Assembly (NCBI GenBank): GCA_005885555.1
Contig: VAWN01000029.1
Span: 29,538 to 93,537 of the forward strand
DNA from: Actinomycetota bacterium
GTDB lineage: Bacteria; Actinomycetota; Actinomycetes; Mycobacteriales; Micromonosporaceae
Length of the DNA stretch: 64,000 nt
Direction: 5' to 3'
Shown here: one piece after another, positions 43,325 to 52,058 of the stretch
How the letters are laid out: the number at the start of each line of letters is the position of its first letter
How positions within the stretch are numbered: position 1 is the first letter of the stretch
The notes under the pieces: generated by a model
The model's input: the letters and a program-made list of their open reading frames with translations, nothing else
What the model was told of the DNA's origin: nothing
Databases searched by the model: none
Translations under genes and position numbers: made by a program

Positions 43325-43375
43325 CTCGTCTCCCGGGTGAGAGTGGGCCCGCCCCCGTGGCGGCCCGCACGGGAG

Positions 43376-43990
43376 CTAGACGGGCAGGCCCAGGTAACCG
43401 TTGTCAGCCAGCGGTGTCGGCTGGCCGACAGCGCGGTTGATCCAGACCGCGATCTGGCTGCGCGAGGCGAACCCGAGCCGGCCGAGGATCTGCTCCACGT
43501 GGCTCTCCGCGGTACGGCGGCGGATCGCCAGCCGGCTCGCGATCTGCTCGTTGGACAGCCCGTGACCGATCAGCTCGGCCACCTGGCGCTGCCGCCGGGT
43601 CAGCGGGAGGGCCGGCCCGGTCTCCGGGACCGCCGGCCGCCGCGGGCCACCGGCCGGCCCCGGCCCGGTCCGCGCCACGACCGCCGCGTGTTCCCGGTAC
43701 CGGCGCTTCACCGCGGGCGTCGCACCGGCGTCGTCCAGCTGGTCGCATCCGTAGCTGCGCAGCGTCCCCGGCAGCCGGTACCGGCGGCACGGGCCGTCGT
43801 CGACCACCAGCAGAACCGACTTGTCGACCAGTCCGGCGACCACGTCCAGCGCGGCGTCGCAGACCGCCTGCGCGGCCGCGAGGTCGAAGCTGTCCGGGAA
43901 CACCGACGCCCACGCCCACAATGCCTGCTCCGCACCGGTGCACATGGCGTAGCTGCGGTCCATCGCCAGGCGCAGGCGGTGCGGGTACGG
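43376..43990 (-). pseudogene. LuxR/AfsR-type ATPase regulator, doubly truncated
   Basis: What remains joins two separate pieces of a regulator like the one at 28626. The piece LAMDRSYAMCTGAEQALWAWASVFPDSFDL to VDKSVLLVVDDGPCRRYRLPGTLRSYG (bases 43730-43980) is the winged-helix part that follows the ATPase. After a short link comes a LuxR HTH (LTRRQRQVAELIGHGLSNEQIA to RRTAESHVEQIL). The ATPase itself and the whole helical-repeat region are missing. It starts in mid-homology where it meets the remnant at 43991 head to head. It may still encode a 195-residue DNA-binding protein from the ATG at 43963. Confidence 0.75.
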
Positions 43991-44283
43991 CTGGTCGGCG
44001 AGGCGTGCGCGGCGCCTCGGTGGTCGACCCGGCGCTGGTGCACGAGCTGGTCACCGCACGCCGCCGGGTCGACCCGCTGGCCGTGCTCAGCGCCCGGGAA
44101 CGCGAGGTGCTCGCGTTGATGGCGGAGGGCCGGTCCAACGCCGGCATCGCCCGCCAGCTGCGGGTCACCGAGGGCACGGTCGAGAAGCACGTGCACAGCG
44201 TCCTGGGCAAGCTGCGGCTGCCGGAGACCGACGAGGACCACCGCCGGGTGCTCGCCGTCATCGCCTTTCTTGAGGCACGCTAG
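43991..44283 (+). pseudogene. NarL-type response regulator, receiver domain deleted
   Basis: Starting in mid-gene at about 44000 the plus strand reads GASVVDPALVHELVTARR, the usual linker of a NarL-type regulator, then LSAREREVLALMAEGRSNAGIA and GTVEKHVHSVLGKLRLPETDEDHRRV to the stop at 44283. The receiver domain and start codon are gone, and the left edge is fused to the opposite-strand regulator remnant. Its normal partner may have been a sensor kinase lost in the same event. It overlaps the receiver gene's end by 26 bases. Confidence 0.75.
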
Positions 44284-44650
44284 CGATCAGGTCGTGCACG
44301 GCCCGCGCGGACAGGTCGGCCTTGGCGAGAAACCCGACCGCCGGGCTCGCGGCGATCAGGTCCGCGAAGTCCTCACCGGCGTGCGTGGAGATCAGCACCA
44401 GCAGGGGTACCGGGAGGTCCGCCACGCTCTGCGCCCGCTCGTCGAGCTGCCGGACGAGGGTGAAGCCGCTGTCCTCGCCGAGGTGGATGTCGATGAGCAC
44501 CACGTCCGGCCGCAGCTCCCCGGCGCGGGTGAGGGCTTCCGCGGCGGTGGCGGCGACCCCGACGACCGCGATGCCCTCGCCTTCCAGGAGTACCCGGGCC
44601 GCCCGCAGGAAGCGGGAGCTGTCGTCGACGATGAGGCACCGTAGGGCCAT
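44258..44650 (-). CDS. Stand-alone receiver-domain response regulator
   Basis: 130 residues, receiver domain only. LIVDDSSRFLRAARVLL carries the acidic pair, VLIDIHLGEDSGF the phospho-accepting Asp (about residue 51), LVLISTH the Thr/Ser switch and FLAKADLS the conserved Lys. No output domain remains; the stop comes just after the receiver, where a NarL HTH would be expected, so it may be either a true single-domain regulator or a truncation product of the same rearrangement. ATG 44650 gives the standard receiver start. Confidence 0.8.
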   Translation of the reverse strand: MALRCLIVDDSSRFLRAARVLLEGEGIAVVGVAATAAEALTRAGELRPDVVLIDIHLGEDSGFTLVRQLDERAQSVADLPVPLLVLISTHAGEDFADLIAASPAVGFLAKADLSARAVHDLIASVPQERR

Positions 44651-44728
44651 GCGCTCAAGCATGCGAGCGAGTAGCGCCATCCGCATCCCCGCTAGCCGTA
44701 CTCTGTGCCGGCTCGGTACGTTCCGGAC

Positions 44729-46504
44729 ATGTTCACCATCAGGCTGGTCACCGAACGGTACGCACCGAACCAGACGGTACTCATGCGCTGGGCGCCGAAC
44801 TGGACCGTCGACCGCGGCGGCGTCTACACCGACGGCGCGTGGACCTTCGAGCTGGACGAGCAGCAGTTCCCGAACGGCCTGGAGTTCAAGTTCGTCCTGG
44901 CGCCCGGCCGCTGGATGGCCGGCGGCAACATCGTGCTGCGGCCGGACCAGCTGACCGACCGCGACTTCGCCGAGACCGACGTGGACTTCCCGCACGTCGA
45001 GGCGCTCATCACCGAGCACGGCTCGATACCGCAGCGGTTCTTCATCCGCAACCTCGACCCGGTCCACGAGTACGACGTGCTGGTGGTCGGCTCCGGCATG
45101 GGCGGCGGGCTGCTGGCCACGCACCTGGCCCGGGCCGGTGCGGACGTGCTGCTGCTGGAGGCCGGCTCGTACCTGTTCCCCACGCACGTGGGCAACCTGC
45201 CGCGGCGGCTGCACATCGGCCGGTTCGACAAGCACGTCTGGTCGCTGTGGCCGGACTTCAAGGTGGTCAACTACCGCAACGCGGCGGGCTCGGAGTACGA
45301 CGGCGGTCAGGGGTTCAACCTCGGCGGCCGGTCGGTGTTCTGGGGCGGGCTGATTCCGCGGCAGGCGGCCTGGGAGCTGGGTGCCTGGCCGGCGCCGGTG
45401 CGGGAGTACCTGCTGGGCGGCGGGTACGACGCGGCGGAGCGGGCGCTGAACGCGACCCTGCCGGCCGAGTCGGGGTACCAGGCCGAGGCGCGGGAGCTGC
45501 TGCAGAAGACGATCGTCGGGTACGCGGCGGCGGACGCGCCGGTGGCCGTGCAGTACCGCGGCGCCACGAGCCTGGCGATCCCGGCCGGCCTGTTCTCCAC
45601 CGCCGATCTCATCATGGAGGACCGGCTGCTCGACGATCCCGGGTACCGGCCGCCGACGGTGAACCTCAACGTCGCGGTCTGGTCGGTGCTCACCGATCCG
45701 GCCAACCCGGCCCGGGTGACCGGGGTGCGCGGCTGGGACACCTTGGCCGGCAAGGTTCGCGAGTTCCGTGGCCGCACCGTGGTGCTGTCCGCCGGTACCC
45801 TCGAATCGGCGAAGATCGCCCTGCAGAGCGGCCTGACCGACCCGAACGGGCGGATCGGCCGGGGCATCACCGACCACACCATCCGGTTCCGTCACTTCAC
45901 CCTGCCGCCCGGCTCGGTCGGGGCCAGCGACAGCGACTCGGCCAAGGTGGTGCTGCGCCATCCGGACGCGGTACCGGGTACGCACGCGTTCGACATCGTG
46001 GTCGAGTTCGGCGCCGACTTCAACCAGGGCCGGTACGTCGACCCGGCGAGCCTGGCCGACGAGCGCGCGCAGCGGGCCGACTGGATGCTGTGCGAGCTGG
46101 TGTTCATGTCCTACGCCGAACTGCGCGAGGGCAACGCGGTGCGGCTGACCGGCGGGCCGGGCGACCCGGTCGAGGTGAGCGTCGCGCCGGTACCGCCGGC
46201 GGACCGCGACCGGGCCGAGGCCGACCAGATCGCGGCCACGCTGTTCGCCGCGCTCGGTGCCCAGCCGGTACTCGGCGAGGACGGCCTCGGCCTGCAGACC
46301 GCGAAGCTGGGCAACGTGGCGCACGAGGTGGGTACCCTGCGGATGGCCGGCGACGGTACCGGCGTCGTCGACGCGGACCTGAAGTTCCTCGCCTACGACA
46401 ACCTGTACGCCTGCGACAACTCCGTCTTCCCGACCTCGCCCGCGGCGAACCCGAGCCTGACGCTGGCGGCGCTGGCCCTGCGGCTGGCCGGCACGCTGCG
46501 TTAG
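44729..46504 (+). CDS. GMC-family oxidoreductase with N-terminal beta-sandwich-like extension
   Basis: 591 residues. The first 90 (FTIRLVTERYAPNQTVLMRWAPNW, GAWTFELDEQQFPNGLEFKFVLAP) resemble a small beta-sandwich such as a starch-binding-type module. The FAD enzyme starts near residue 113 with VLVVGSGMGGGLLATHLARAGADVLLLEAG (limits quoted; bases 45070-45160), has FNLGGRSVFWGG and ends with an active-site His in AHEVGTLRM and Asn in AANPSLT, as in cholesterol-oxidase/choline-type GMC proteins. It lacks the shared promoter motif. Start: ATG 44729; GTG 44705 is possible. Confidence 0.85.
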   Translation: MFTIRLVTERYAPNQTVLMRWAPNWTVDRGGVYTDGAWTFELDEQQFPNGLEFKFVLAPGRWMAGGNIVLRPDQLTDRDFAETDVDFPHVEALITEHGSIPQRFFIRNLDPVHEYDVLVVGSGMGGGLLATHLARAGADVLLLEAGSYLFPTHVGNLPRRLHIGRFDKHVWSLWPDFKVVNYRNAAGSEYDGGQGFNLGGRSVFWGGLIPRQAAWELGAWPAPVREYLLGGGYDAAERALNATLPAESGYQAEARELLQKTIVGYAAADAPVAVQYRGATSLAIPAGLFSTADLIMEDRLLDDPGYRPPTVNLNVAVWSVLTDPANPARVTGVRGWDTLAGKVREFRGRTVVLSAGTLESAKIALQSGLTDPNGRIGRGITDHTIRFRHFTLPPGSVGASDSDSAKVVLRHPDAVPGTHAFDIVVEFGADFNQGRYVDPASLADERAQRADWMLCELVFMSYAELREGNAVRLTGGPGDPVEVSVAPVPPADRDRAEADQIAATLFAALGAQPVLGEDGLGLQTAKLGNVAHEVGTLRMAGDGTGVVDADLKFLAYDNLYACDNSVFPTSPAANPSLTLAALALRLAGTLR

Positions 46505-46860
46505 CGGACGGCGAGGCCGAGCACCAGGCTCGCGACCGCGAGGCCCAGGAACCCGTTCGCCAGGCCGAACTGGGTCGAGTAGTCGCCCGCCCGGACGTGC
46601 GTGTAGATCGCACAGACGAAGTACAGCACCAGGCCGATCGCGGCCGCGGTGCCGATCAGCGGTACCCCGGCCAGGCCGAGCAGCAGCCCGAGCGCGCCGG
46701 CGACCTTGAGGGTGCCGATCGGGAAGGTCAGCCACGACTCCGGCACCCCGACCCGGGCCATGGCCGGCACGATCGGCGTGAAGTGGACGAGGGCGGCGAG
46801 GCCGGACAGGGCGGTCAGTGCGACGGCGACGCCGGTGACGATGACGTATGCGGTGACCAT
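46501..46860 (-). CDS. DoxX-like membrane protein
   Basis: 119 residues, four membrane helices (VIVTGVAVALTALSGLAAL, IGTLKVAGALGLLLGLAG, IGTAAAIGLVLYFVCAIY, FLGLAVASLVLGLAV) with the GVPESWLTFPIGTLKVAGA segment typical of DoxX-like proteins. These are linked to oxidative or redox metabolism. It lies 10 bases downstream of the NAD(P)-binding gene and is co-transcribed with it. Confidence 0.82.
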   Translation of the reverse strand: MVTAYVIVTGVAVALTALSGLAALVHFTPIVPAMARVGVPESWLTFPIGTLKVAGALGLLLGLAGVPLIGTAAAIGLVLYFVCAIYTHVRAGDYSTQFGLANGFLGLAVASLVLGLAVR

Positions 46861-46870
46861 GGTGGCCTCC

Positions 46871-47542
46871 TCAGTGGGCGATCCCGATGGCGTGCCCGAT
46901 GGTTTCCGGCCGGTCGAGCACGCGGAGCATGAGGTGCGCGACGTCCGCGCGGGAGATCAGGACGCCGCGGCGCAGGTTGCGGTCCTCGGCGGTCCGGTAG
47001 GTACCGGTCACCGGCCCGTCGGTCAGCCGGGGCGGCCGGATCGCCGTCCAGTCCAGCCCGCTGTCGCGCAGGGTGTCCTCCATGAGCGCGAGGTCGGCGT
47101 AGTGCCCGCGCAGTGCCGCCTTGACCAGCGGGCTGAGCAGGTGACGCAGGACGAACCCGTCGCCCGGGTCGTACCGGGGCGGGTGCGGCCGGCCGGGGGA
47201 GGGGACGGTACCGACGGGTGCGGCGCTGACGACCACGATCCGCGCGACGCCGGTGGCCTTCATCGCCTCGACGACCGCCCGGGTACCGCGCGCGGTGACG
47301 CCGGCCTCGGCCCGCGACCGGGGGCCGAGGCCGGACAGTACCGCGTCGGCACCCGCGACGGCCGGGTGCAGCGCCCCCGGGTCGGCGGTGGCGAGGTCGG
47401 CGCGCACGGCCCGTACCCCGGGCGGCAGCCGGTCCGGGTTGCGCACGATCGCGGTGAGGTCGTGGCCGGCGGCGAGCGCCTGGTCGACGAGTTGCCGGCC
47501 GATGCCGCCGGTGGCGGCGACGATGGTGAGCTTTCTGCGCAT
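46871..47542 (-). CDS. NAD(P)-binding atypical SDR / NmrA-like protein
   Basis: 223 residues with the Rossmann start RKLTIVAATGGIGRQLVDQALAAGHDLTAIVRNP (positions 3-37; GATGGIGR variant of GxxGxxG) and VVVSAAPVG in the middle; no YxxxK catalytic pair, as in the NAD(P)H-binding 'PF13460' group. It probably senses or uses NAD(P)H. It is divergent from a MarR regulator with a 48-base gap and followed by DoxX: a common redox-response arrangement. Confidence 0.83.
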   Translation of the reverse strand: MRRKLTIVAATGGIGRQLVDQALAAGHDLTAIVRNPDRLPPGVRAVRADLATADPGALHPAVAGADAVLSGLGPRSRAEAGVTARGTRAVVEAMKATGVARIVVVSAAPVGTVPSPGRPHPPRYDPGDGFVLRHLLSPLVKAALRGHYADLALMEDTLRDSGLDWTAIRPPRLTDGPVTGTYRTAEDRNLRRGVLISRADVAHLMLRVLDRPETIGHAIGIAH

Positions 47543-47566
47543 GCAGGTATCGTGCCTCGTGAAGCC

Positions 47567-47577
47567 CGTACAATACG
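47567..47577. promoter_or_regulatory. Candidate MarR operator
   Basis: CGTA-CAA-TACG, a perfect 4-base inverted repeat around CAA, lies in the 48-base gap between the divergent NAD(P)-binding and MarR genes, next to a further GTAGTAC. MarR proteins commonly repress the divergent gene from such sites. Symmetry and place are seen; binding is inferred. Confidence 0.4.
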
Positions 47578-47590
47578 AGAGTAGTACCAT

Positions 47591-48085
47591 ATGAGTTCCG
47601 TAACATCTGACGCGGACCGCAAGCGGCGGCGCCGGCGGCTGACCACCTCGATCAAGGAGTCGCTGCGGGAGCTGAGCGTCCAGCTCGCGCAGCTCAACCG
47701 CCAGGTCGGCGCCCGGGTCGAGCTGCGCGACGGCGACCTCGAATGCCTCGACATGGTCAACCGGCACGGCGCGATGAGCCCGAGCGCGCTGGCTCGGCGC
47801 GCGGGGCTGCATCCGGCCACCATGACCGGCGTGCTCGACCGGCTCGAACGCGGCGGCTGGATCTCCCGCGAGCGCGACCCGGCCGACCGCCGCGCCGTGG
47901 TCGTGCGCGCCGTCCGCGACCGCAACGCCGAGGTGTTCCGGCTCTATTCGGGGATGAACTCGTCGATGGACCGGCTCTGCGCCGGGTACTCCGACGCGCA
48001 ACTGCAACTGCTGGCCGACTTCCTCAGCCGCACCACCGACGCCGGCCGCGCCGCAACCGACGAGCTGGCGACAGGTGGCTCATGA
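47591..48085 (+). CDS. MarR-family transcriptional regulator
   Basis: 164 residues with a winged helix: DLECLDMVNRHGAMSPSALARRAGLHPATMTGVLDRLERGGWI (limits; bases 47725-47870) followed by the wing RERDPADRRAVVV, the classic DxRxxxV of MarR. It probably controls itself and the divergent NAD(P)-binding/DoxX pair in response to an oxidant or phenolic ligand. The N-terminal KRRRRR run is unusual. Confidence 0.88.
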   Translation: MSSVTSDADRKRRRRRLTTSIKESLRELSVQLAQLNRQVGARVELRDGDLECLDMVNRHGAMSPSALARRAGLHPATMTGVLDRLERGGWISRERDPADRRAVVVRAVRDRNAEVFRLYSGMNSSMDRLCAGYSDAQLQLLADFLSRTTDAGRAATDELATGGS

Positions 48086-48119
48086 CGCCCCCTCCTCGCC
48101 GCCCCCGCCGCCCCCTCCC

Positions 48120-48195
48120 CGCCGATCTTGGACTTGTGGTGCCCGACTCGCGGAACGGCGTCCTATATGTCGCGGACACAACACCAAGATCGGCG
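48120..48195. repeat. Imperfect long inverted repeat (REP-like element)
   Basis: Arms of about 27 bases, both beginning CGCCGATCTTGG when read inward, flank a spacer near 48148-48168 that includes CTATAT. Complementarity continues outward through the flanking C-rich and G-rich stretches. It lies between the MarR stop and the convergent chitinase stop, so it can form a terminator hairpin, but the size and conserved arm suggest a dispersed element. Confidence 0.6.
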
Positions 48196-48224
48196 CAGGA
48201 GGGCGGTGGGGCGGCGGGCGGGCG

Positions 48225-49730
48225 TCAGCGGCCCTGCAGGCTCCGCACGTTGTCGCCGAACGTCCAGCCCTTCGAGCCGTCCCAGTTGATCGACCAGGTC
48301 ATCAGGCCCTTCACCGCGCCGCCCACGCTGTTCCACGACTGCGACACCAGCGACGGCGTCAGGTACCCGCCACCGGCGCCCGGCTGCGCGGGCAGTCCGG
48401 GTACCTGCTTGTCGTAGGGCACCTTGATCGTGGTGCCCTGCACGACCAGGCCGGTGTTGAGGCAGTTGGTCTGCACGGTGAAGCCCTGCACGGTACCGGC
48501 CGAGTACGAGTCGCCGGCGCAGCCGTACATGTTGCCGTTGTAGTACTGCATGTTCAGCCACCACAGCCGGCCGTTGTCCGCGTACTTCTTGATGATGGGC
48601 AGGTACGCGCCCCAGATCGAGCCGTACGTGACGCTGCCACCGGTGACGTAGGCGGTCTCCGGCGCCATGGTCAGGCCGAAGTTCGACGGCATGTGCGACA
48701 GCACCCCGTCGATGATGCGCTCCAGGTTGGCCTGCGAGGTGGACAGCTGGCTGATGTTGCCGCTGTCGGTCAGCCCGGTCTCGATGTCGATGTCGATGCC
48801 GTCGAAGTTGAACTGCTTCAGGATCGGTACCACCGTGGCGATGAACCGGTCAGCGACCGTGCTGGAGCTCAGGTCGATGCCGGCCGTGGCGCCGCCGATC
48901 GACATGAGAATCGTCGCGCCGTTCGCCTTGGCCTGGCACATCTCGGCCGGCGTGGCCACCTTCACGGTGGCGTCCATGCCGTCCTGCCATTCGACCGTGC
49001 CGTCGGACAGGATCACCGGGAACGCCGCGTTGATGACGTTGTACCCGTGCTGCCTGATCCGCGGGTCGGTGATCGGGACCCAGCCGAGGCCGGGGTGGAC
49101 GCCGTTGGACGCGCCGTCCCAGTTCTCCCAGTAGCCCTGCAGCACCTTGCCGGACGGGCGCGACTTGACCGGGCAGGTGGTGCCGCCGCCACCGGTCGGC
49201 GTCGGGGTGGGCGTCGGTGATCCGGTCGGCGTGGGCGTCGGCGACGGGGTCGGGCCGCCGGCACCGGGTACCCACCGCTGGTTGTTGTTGGCCGGGGTCT
49301 TGCACGACCAGAGTTCGACGACGCTGCCGTCGGCGGTGGCGTTGCCCCTGACGTCCACGCACTTGCCGGACGGTACCCCGGTGATCGTGCTGTTGCTGTT
49401 CAGCTTCCACTTCTGGCTGGCCGCCCCGCTGCAGGCGCTCACCACGAGAAGGGTGCCGTTGCCGGTACCGCCTCCGGAGGCGGCCAGGCAGCCCTTGGCC
49501 ACGCGCAGTTCGCCGGCCGCGGTGGAGGTCCACGCCTGGGCCGAGCCGGCGGTGCAGGTGCGCAGCAGCACCTGGGTACCGCCGGCGTCCAGGCACCGGC
49601 CGGACCTCGGGTTGACCAGCGGGCTGCCGGTGATGGCAGCATGGGCTGCGGGTACCAGCGTCAGGGCGGCGACGAGTGCGACCAGATAGGCGGCGGCCGC
49701 CGCGAAGGTGAGCCGAAGTCTTATCCGCAT
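48225..49730 (-). CDS. Secreted GH18 chitinase with ricin-type carbohydrate-binding domain
   Basis: 501 residues. Signal peptide at residues 1-32 (RLTFAAAAAYLVALVAALTL, cleaved near AHAA). A ricin-B/CBM13-like domain covers about 35-155 with QKW and NNNQRW repeats, then a Pro/Thr linker (TPSPTPTPTGSPTPTPTPTG region), then a GH18 barrel: VLQGYWENWDGA at the start, LMSIGGATAG in the middle and the catalytic DGIDIDIE with all acidic residues, ending LMTWSINWD. It hydrolyses chitin outside the cell. A GGGGAG site precedes the ATG. There is no CRE-like element I can name. Confidence 0.92.
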   Translation of the reverse strand: MRIRLRLTFAAAAAYLVALVAALTLVPAAHAAITGSPLVNPRSGRCLDAGGTQVLLRTCTAGSAQAWTSTAAGELRVAKGCLAASGGGTGNGTLLVVSACSGAASQKWKLNSNSTITGVPSGKCVDVRGNATADGSVVELWSCKTPANNNQRWVPGAGGPTPSPTPTPTGSPTPTPTPTGGGGTTCPVKSRPSGKVLQGYWENWDGASNGVHPGLGWVPITDPRIRQHGYNVINAAFPVILSDGTVEWQDGMDATVKVATPAEMCQAKANGATILMSIGGATAGIDLSSSTVADRFIATVVPILKQFNFDGIDIDIETGLTDSGNISQLSTSQANLERIIDGVLSHMPSNFGLTMAPETAYVTGGSVTYGSIWGAYLPIIKKYADNGRLWWLNMQYYNGNMYGCAGDSYSAGTVQGFTVQTNCLNTGLVVQGTTIKVPYDKQVPGLPAQPGAGGGYLTPSLVSQSWNSVGGAVKGLMTWSINWDGSKGWTFGDNVRSLQGR

Positions 49731-49822
49731 GGCCGACTCCCCGAGCAGACGGTAGAGCTTCGATCGTGGTCGATGCGGGCGGCTACTGTCAACAGTCCTA
49801 ACCATTACCGGCGGGAGTGGCG

Positions 49823-50560
49823 ATGAACGAGCGGGTCGCGGTCGTGACCGGTGCGGGCAGCGGGATCGGCGCGGCCACCGCGCGGGCGCTGGCCGCGGAC
49901 GGGTGGGCGGTGGTGCTGGCCGGGCGCCGCGCCGACGCGCTGGCGGCCGTCGCCACTGGCGACCGGATGGAGGCGGTACCCACGGACGTGACCGACGAGA
50001 CCGCGGTGCGCGCGCTGTTCGACCGGGCCGTGGCCCGCTTCGGCCGCGTGGACCTGCTCTTCAACAACGCCGGTACCGGCGGCCCGGCGCGCGACATCGA
50101 CGAGGTCCCGCTCGCCGAATGGCAGGCCGTGGTGGCGCTGAACCTGACCGGCGCGTTCCTGTGCCTGCGCGAGGCGTTCCGGGTGATGCGGCGGCAGGAC
50201 CCGCGCGGCGGCCGCATCATCAACAACGGCAGCCTCGCCGCCCACGCGCCGCGACCCCGGTCGATCGCCTACACCGCGACCAAGCACGCGGTCACCGGGC
50301 TGACCAGGGCGACCGCGCTGGACGGGCGCGCCTTCGACATCGCCTGCGGCCAGATCGACATCGGCAACGCCGCGACACCGCTGACCGAGCGGATGGCGCA
50401 GGGGGTACCGCAGGCCGACGGCAGCGTCCTGCCCGAGCCGCGGATGGCGGCCGACGACGTCGCGAAGGCGGTGGTGTACATGGCGAACCTTCCGCTGGAC
50501 GCCAACGTGCTCACCATGACGGTGATGGCCAGCAAGATGCCGTTCGTCGGACGGGGTTGA
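49823..50560 (+). CDS. Short-chain dehydrogenase/reductase
   Basis: 245 residues, classical [11 protein letters not shown] cofactor motif at residues 9-16, NNAG near 86, and catalytic Ser-Tyr-Lys with YTATK; the basic residues after strand 2 (GRRADAL) favour NADP(H). The end [19 protein letters not shown] is that of the common 'SDR family oxidoreductase' group. Start ATG 49823 after GGGAGTGG. It converges on the kinase-LLM gene with 1 base between stops. Substrate unknown. Confidence 0.88.
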   Translation: MNERVAVVTGAGSGIGAATARALAADGWAVVLAGRRADALAAVATGDRMEAVPTDVTDETAVRALFDRAVARFGRVDLLFNNAGTGGPARDIDEVPLAEWQAVVALNLTGAFLCLREAFRVMRRQDPRGGRIINNGSLAAHAPRPRSIAYTATKHAVTGLTRATALDGRAFDIACGQIDIGNAATPLTERMAQGVPQADGSVLPEPRMAADDVAKAVVYMANLPLDANVLTMTVMASKMPFVGRG

Positions 50561-50561
50561 C

Positions 50562-52058
50562 CTACCGGAAGGCGGCGATGACCCGCGCCATGCGGTCCAG
50601 CGGTGCGGCGTCGGTCAGGTCGGGCAGCCGCACCATCACCTCGGCGGCGCCGGCCTCGGCCAGTTCCCGGAACCGGCCGATGTGGTCGTCGACGGTACCG
50701 GCGTTGACGTCGGCGGCGTACCCGGCCGCGTCGCGCCGCCGCGGCCGCAACCGCTCGACGAGCGCGGCGACGTGCGCGTCGTCGGTGCCGACGAGCGTGG
50801 TCGACAGGTGGGTCAGCGCCACCTCGCCGGGATCCCGGCCCGCCGCGACACAGTGCGCGCGCAGCACGGAAGCCTTGCGCCGTACCGTTTCCACGTCGCC
50901 GAACACGTTGGCCGCGTCGGCGTACCGCGCGGCCAGCCGCAGGGTACGGCGCTCGCCCGACCCGCCGACGATGACCGGGACGTGCTCCTGCAGCGGGCGC
51001 GGATAGCACATCGTCTCGGGTACCGTCAGCGCCCGGCCCTCGAACCGCTGGCTGCCCGGCCCCCACAGCAACGGCAGCAGTTGCAACGCGTCCTCCAGCA
51101 CCGCGTACCGCTGCCCAACCGAAGGGAACGGCCAGCCGTAGGCGCTGTGCTCCGCGGCGAACCAGGCGAGCCCGAGACCGCACACCGCCCGCCCGCCGCT
51201 CAACACATCGAGCGTCGCCACTATCTTGCCGAGGTGCGCGACGTTGCGGTACGTGATGCCGGTGACGAGGGCGCCCAGCCGCACCCGTTGCGTGCACGCG
51301 GCGAGGTACGCCAGTGTCGTGTAGCTCTCCAGGAAGTCCTCCCAGGCCCGGCCGAGCTGCGGGATCTGGCGGAAGTGGTCCATCACGTAGATGGCGTCGA
51401 ACCCGGCCGCCTCCGCCGCCGCGGCCGCGTCGCGCAGCCGGCCGGCGGTCGCCGCGGTACCCCCGGTGAAGGTGAAGGTGCCCAGGTGCAGGCCGAACCG
51501 CAGCCCGGTCGGCCGCTCCTGCTGCCGGCGCGCCGCTTCGGTCGCGGCGACGAACGCCTGCGGTACCACCCGCACCGGATCCGGGGTGAGCACCGTCGCG
51601 AACCCTTCCGCCGCAAGCGATTCCCGGGTCCGCGCCCACGCGCGCAGCTGCGCGGTGAGCACGTCGGCGGGAATCCGCTTGGCCCGCTGCCGGTTGCGCG
51701 CCCGACATTCGGCCGGCGGCGTGTCGAACGCGACGGCCACGCACGGCAGGTCGTGCGCGCGCGCCAGCGCCAGCCACGCCTGGCGTTGCTGCGCATCCAG
51801 ACCGAGCGTGTCGATGACCGTGGTGAGCCGGCGGGCGAGCCGGCGCCGGACCACGTCGTCGAGTACCGCGAACGCGTCCGCGCTCGCGGCGATGTCGTCC
51901 TCGCCGGCGCCGACCAGCGCGCGCAGCCGGTCGCTGGACACGACGCTGCCGGTGGGGAAGTGCGCCGCGGCCCAGGTGGACTTGCCCGACGCGCCCGGCC
52001 CGACGAGTACCACGACGCACGGCGACGGCAGGTGCAGCGGCCCGGTCACCACCTCCAC
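50562..52058 (-). CDS. P-loop kinase fused to LLM-class F420-dependent oxidoreductase
   Basis: 498 residues in two parts. Residues about 12-155 are a P-loop kinase of the AAA_33/polynucleotide-kinase type (VVVLVGPGASGKSTWAAAHF, SSDRLRALVG, DTLGLDAQQRQAW). Residues about 165-490 are a luciferase-like (LLM) flavin/F420 barrel (LRFGLHLGTFTFTGG, AIYVMDHFRQIPQ, VRLGALVTGITYRNVAHLGK, PVIVGGSGERRTLRLAA). The start is uncertain: GTG 52058 or the GTG at 52049 that overlaps the hydrolase stop. It is last of a three-gene operon with kynurenine formamidase and kynureninase; its role there is unclear. Confidence 0.83.
   Translation of the reverse strand: MEVVTGPLHLPSPCVVVLVGPGASGKSTWAAAHFPTGSVVSSDRLRALVGAGEDDIAASADAFAVLDDVVRRRLARRLTTVIDTLGLDAQQRQAWLALARAHDLPCVAVAFDTPPAECRARNRQRAKRIPADVLTAQLRAWARTRESLAAEGFATVLTPDPVRVVPQAFVAATEAARRQQERPTGLRFGLHLGTFTFTGGTAATAGRLRDAAAAAEAAGFDAIYVMDHFRQIPQLGRAWEDFLESYTTLAYLAACTQRVRLGALVTGITYRNVAHLGKIVATLDVLSGGRAVCGLGLAWFAAEHSAYGWPFPSVGQRYAVLEDALQLLPLLWGPGSQRFEGRALTVPETMCYPRPLQEHVPVIVGGSGERRTLRLAARYADAANVFGDVETVRRKASVLRAHCVAAGRDPGEVALTHLSTTLVGTDDAHVAALVERLRPRRRDAAGYAADVNAGTVDDHIGRFRELAEAGAAEVMVRLPDLTDAAPLDRMARVIAAFR

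Noticed and set aside
43963-44283. Idea that the two regulator remnants form one divergent, intact regulatory pair.
   Set aside because: Both begin inside conserved domains with no intergenic DNA between them, which a natural promoter pair would need.
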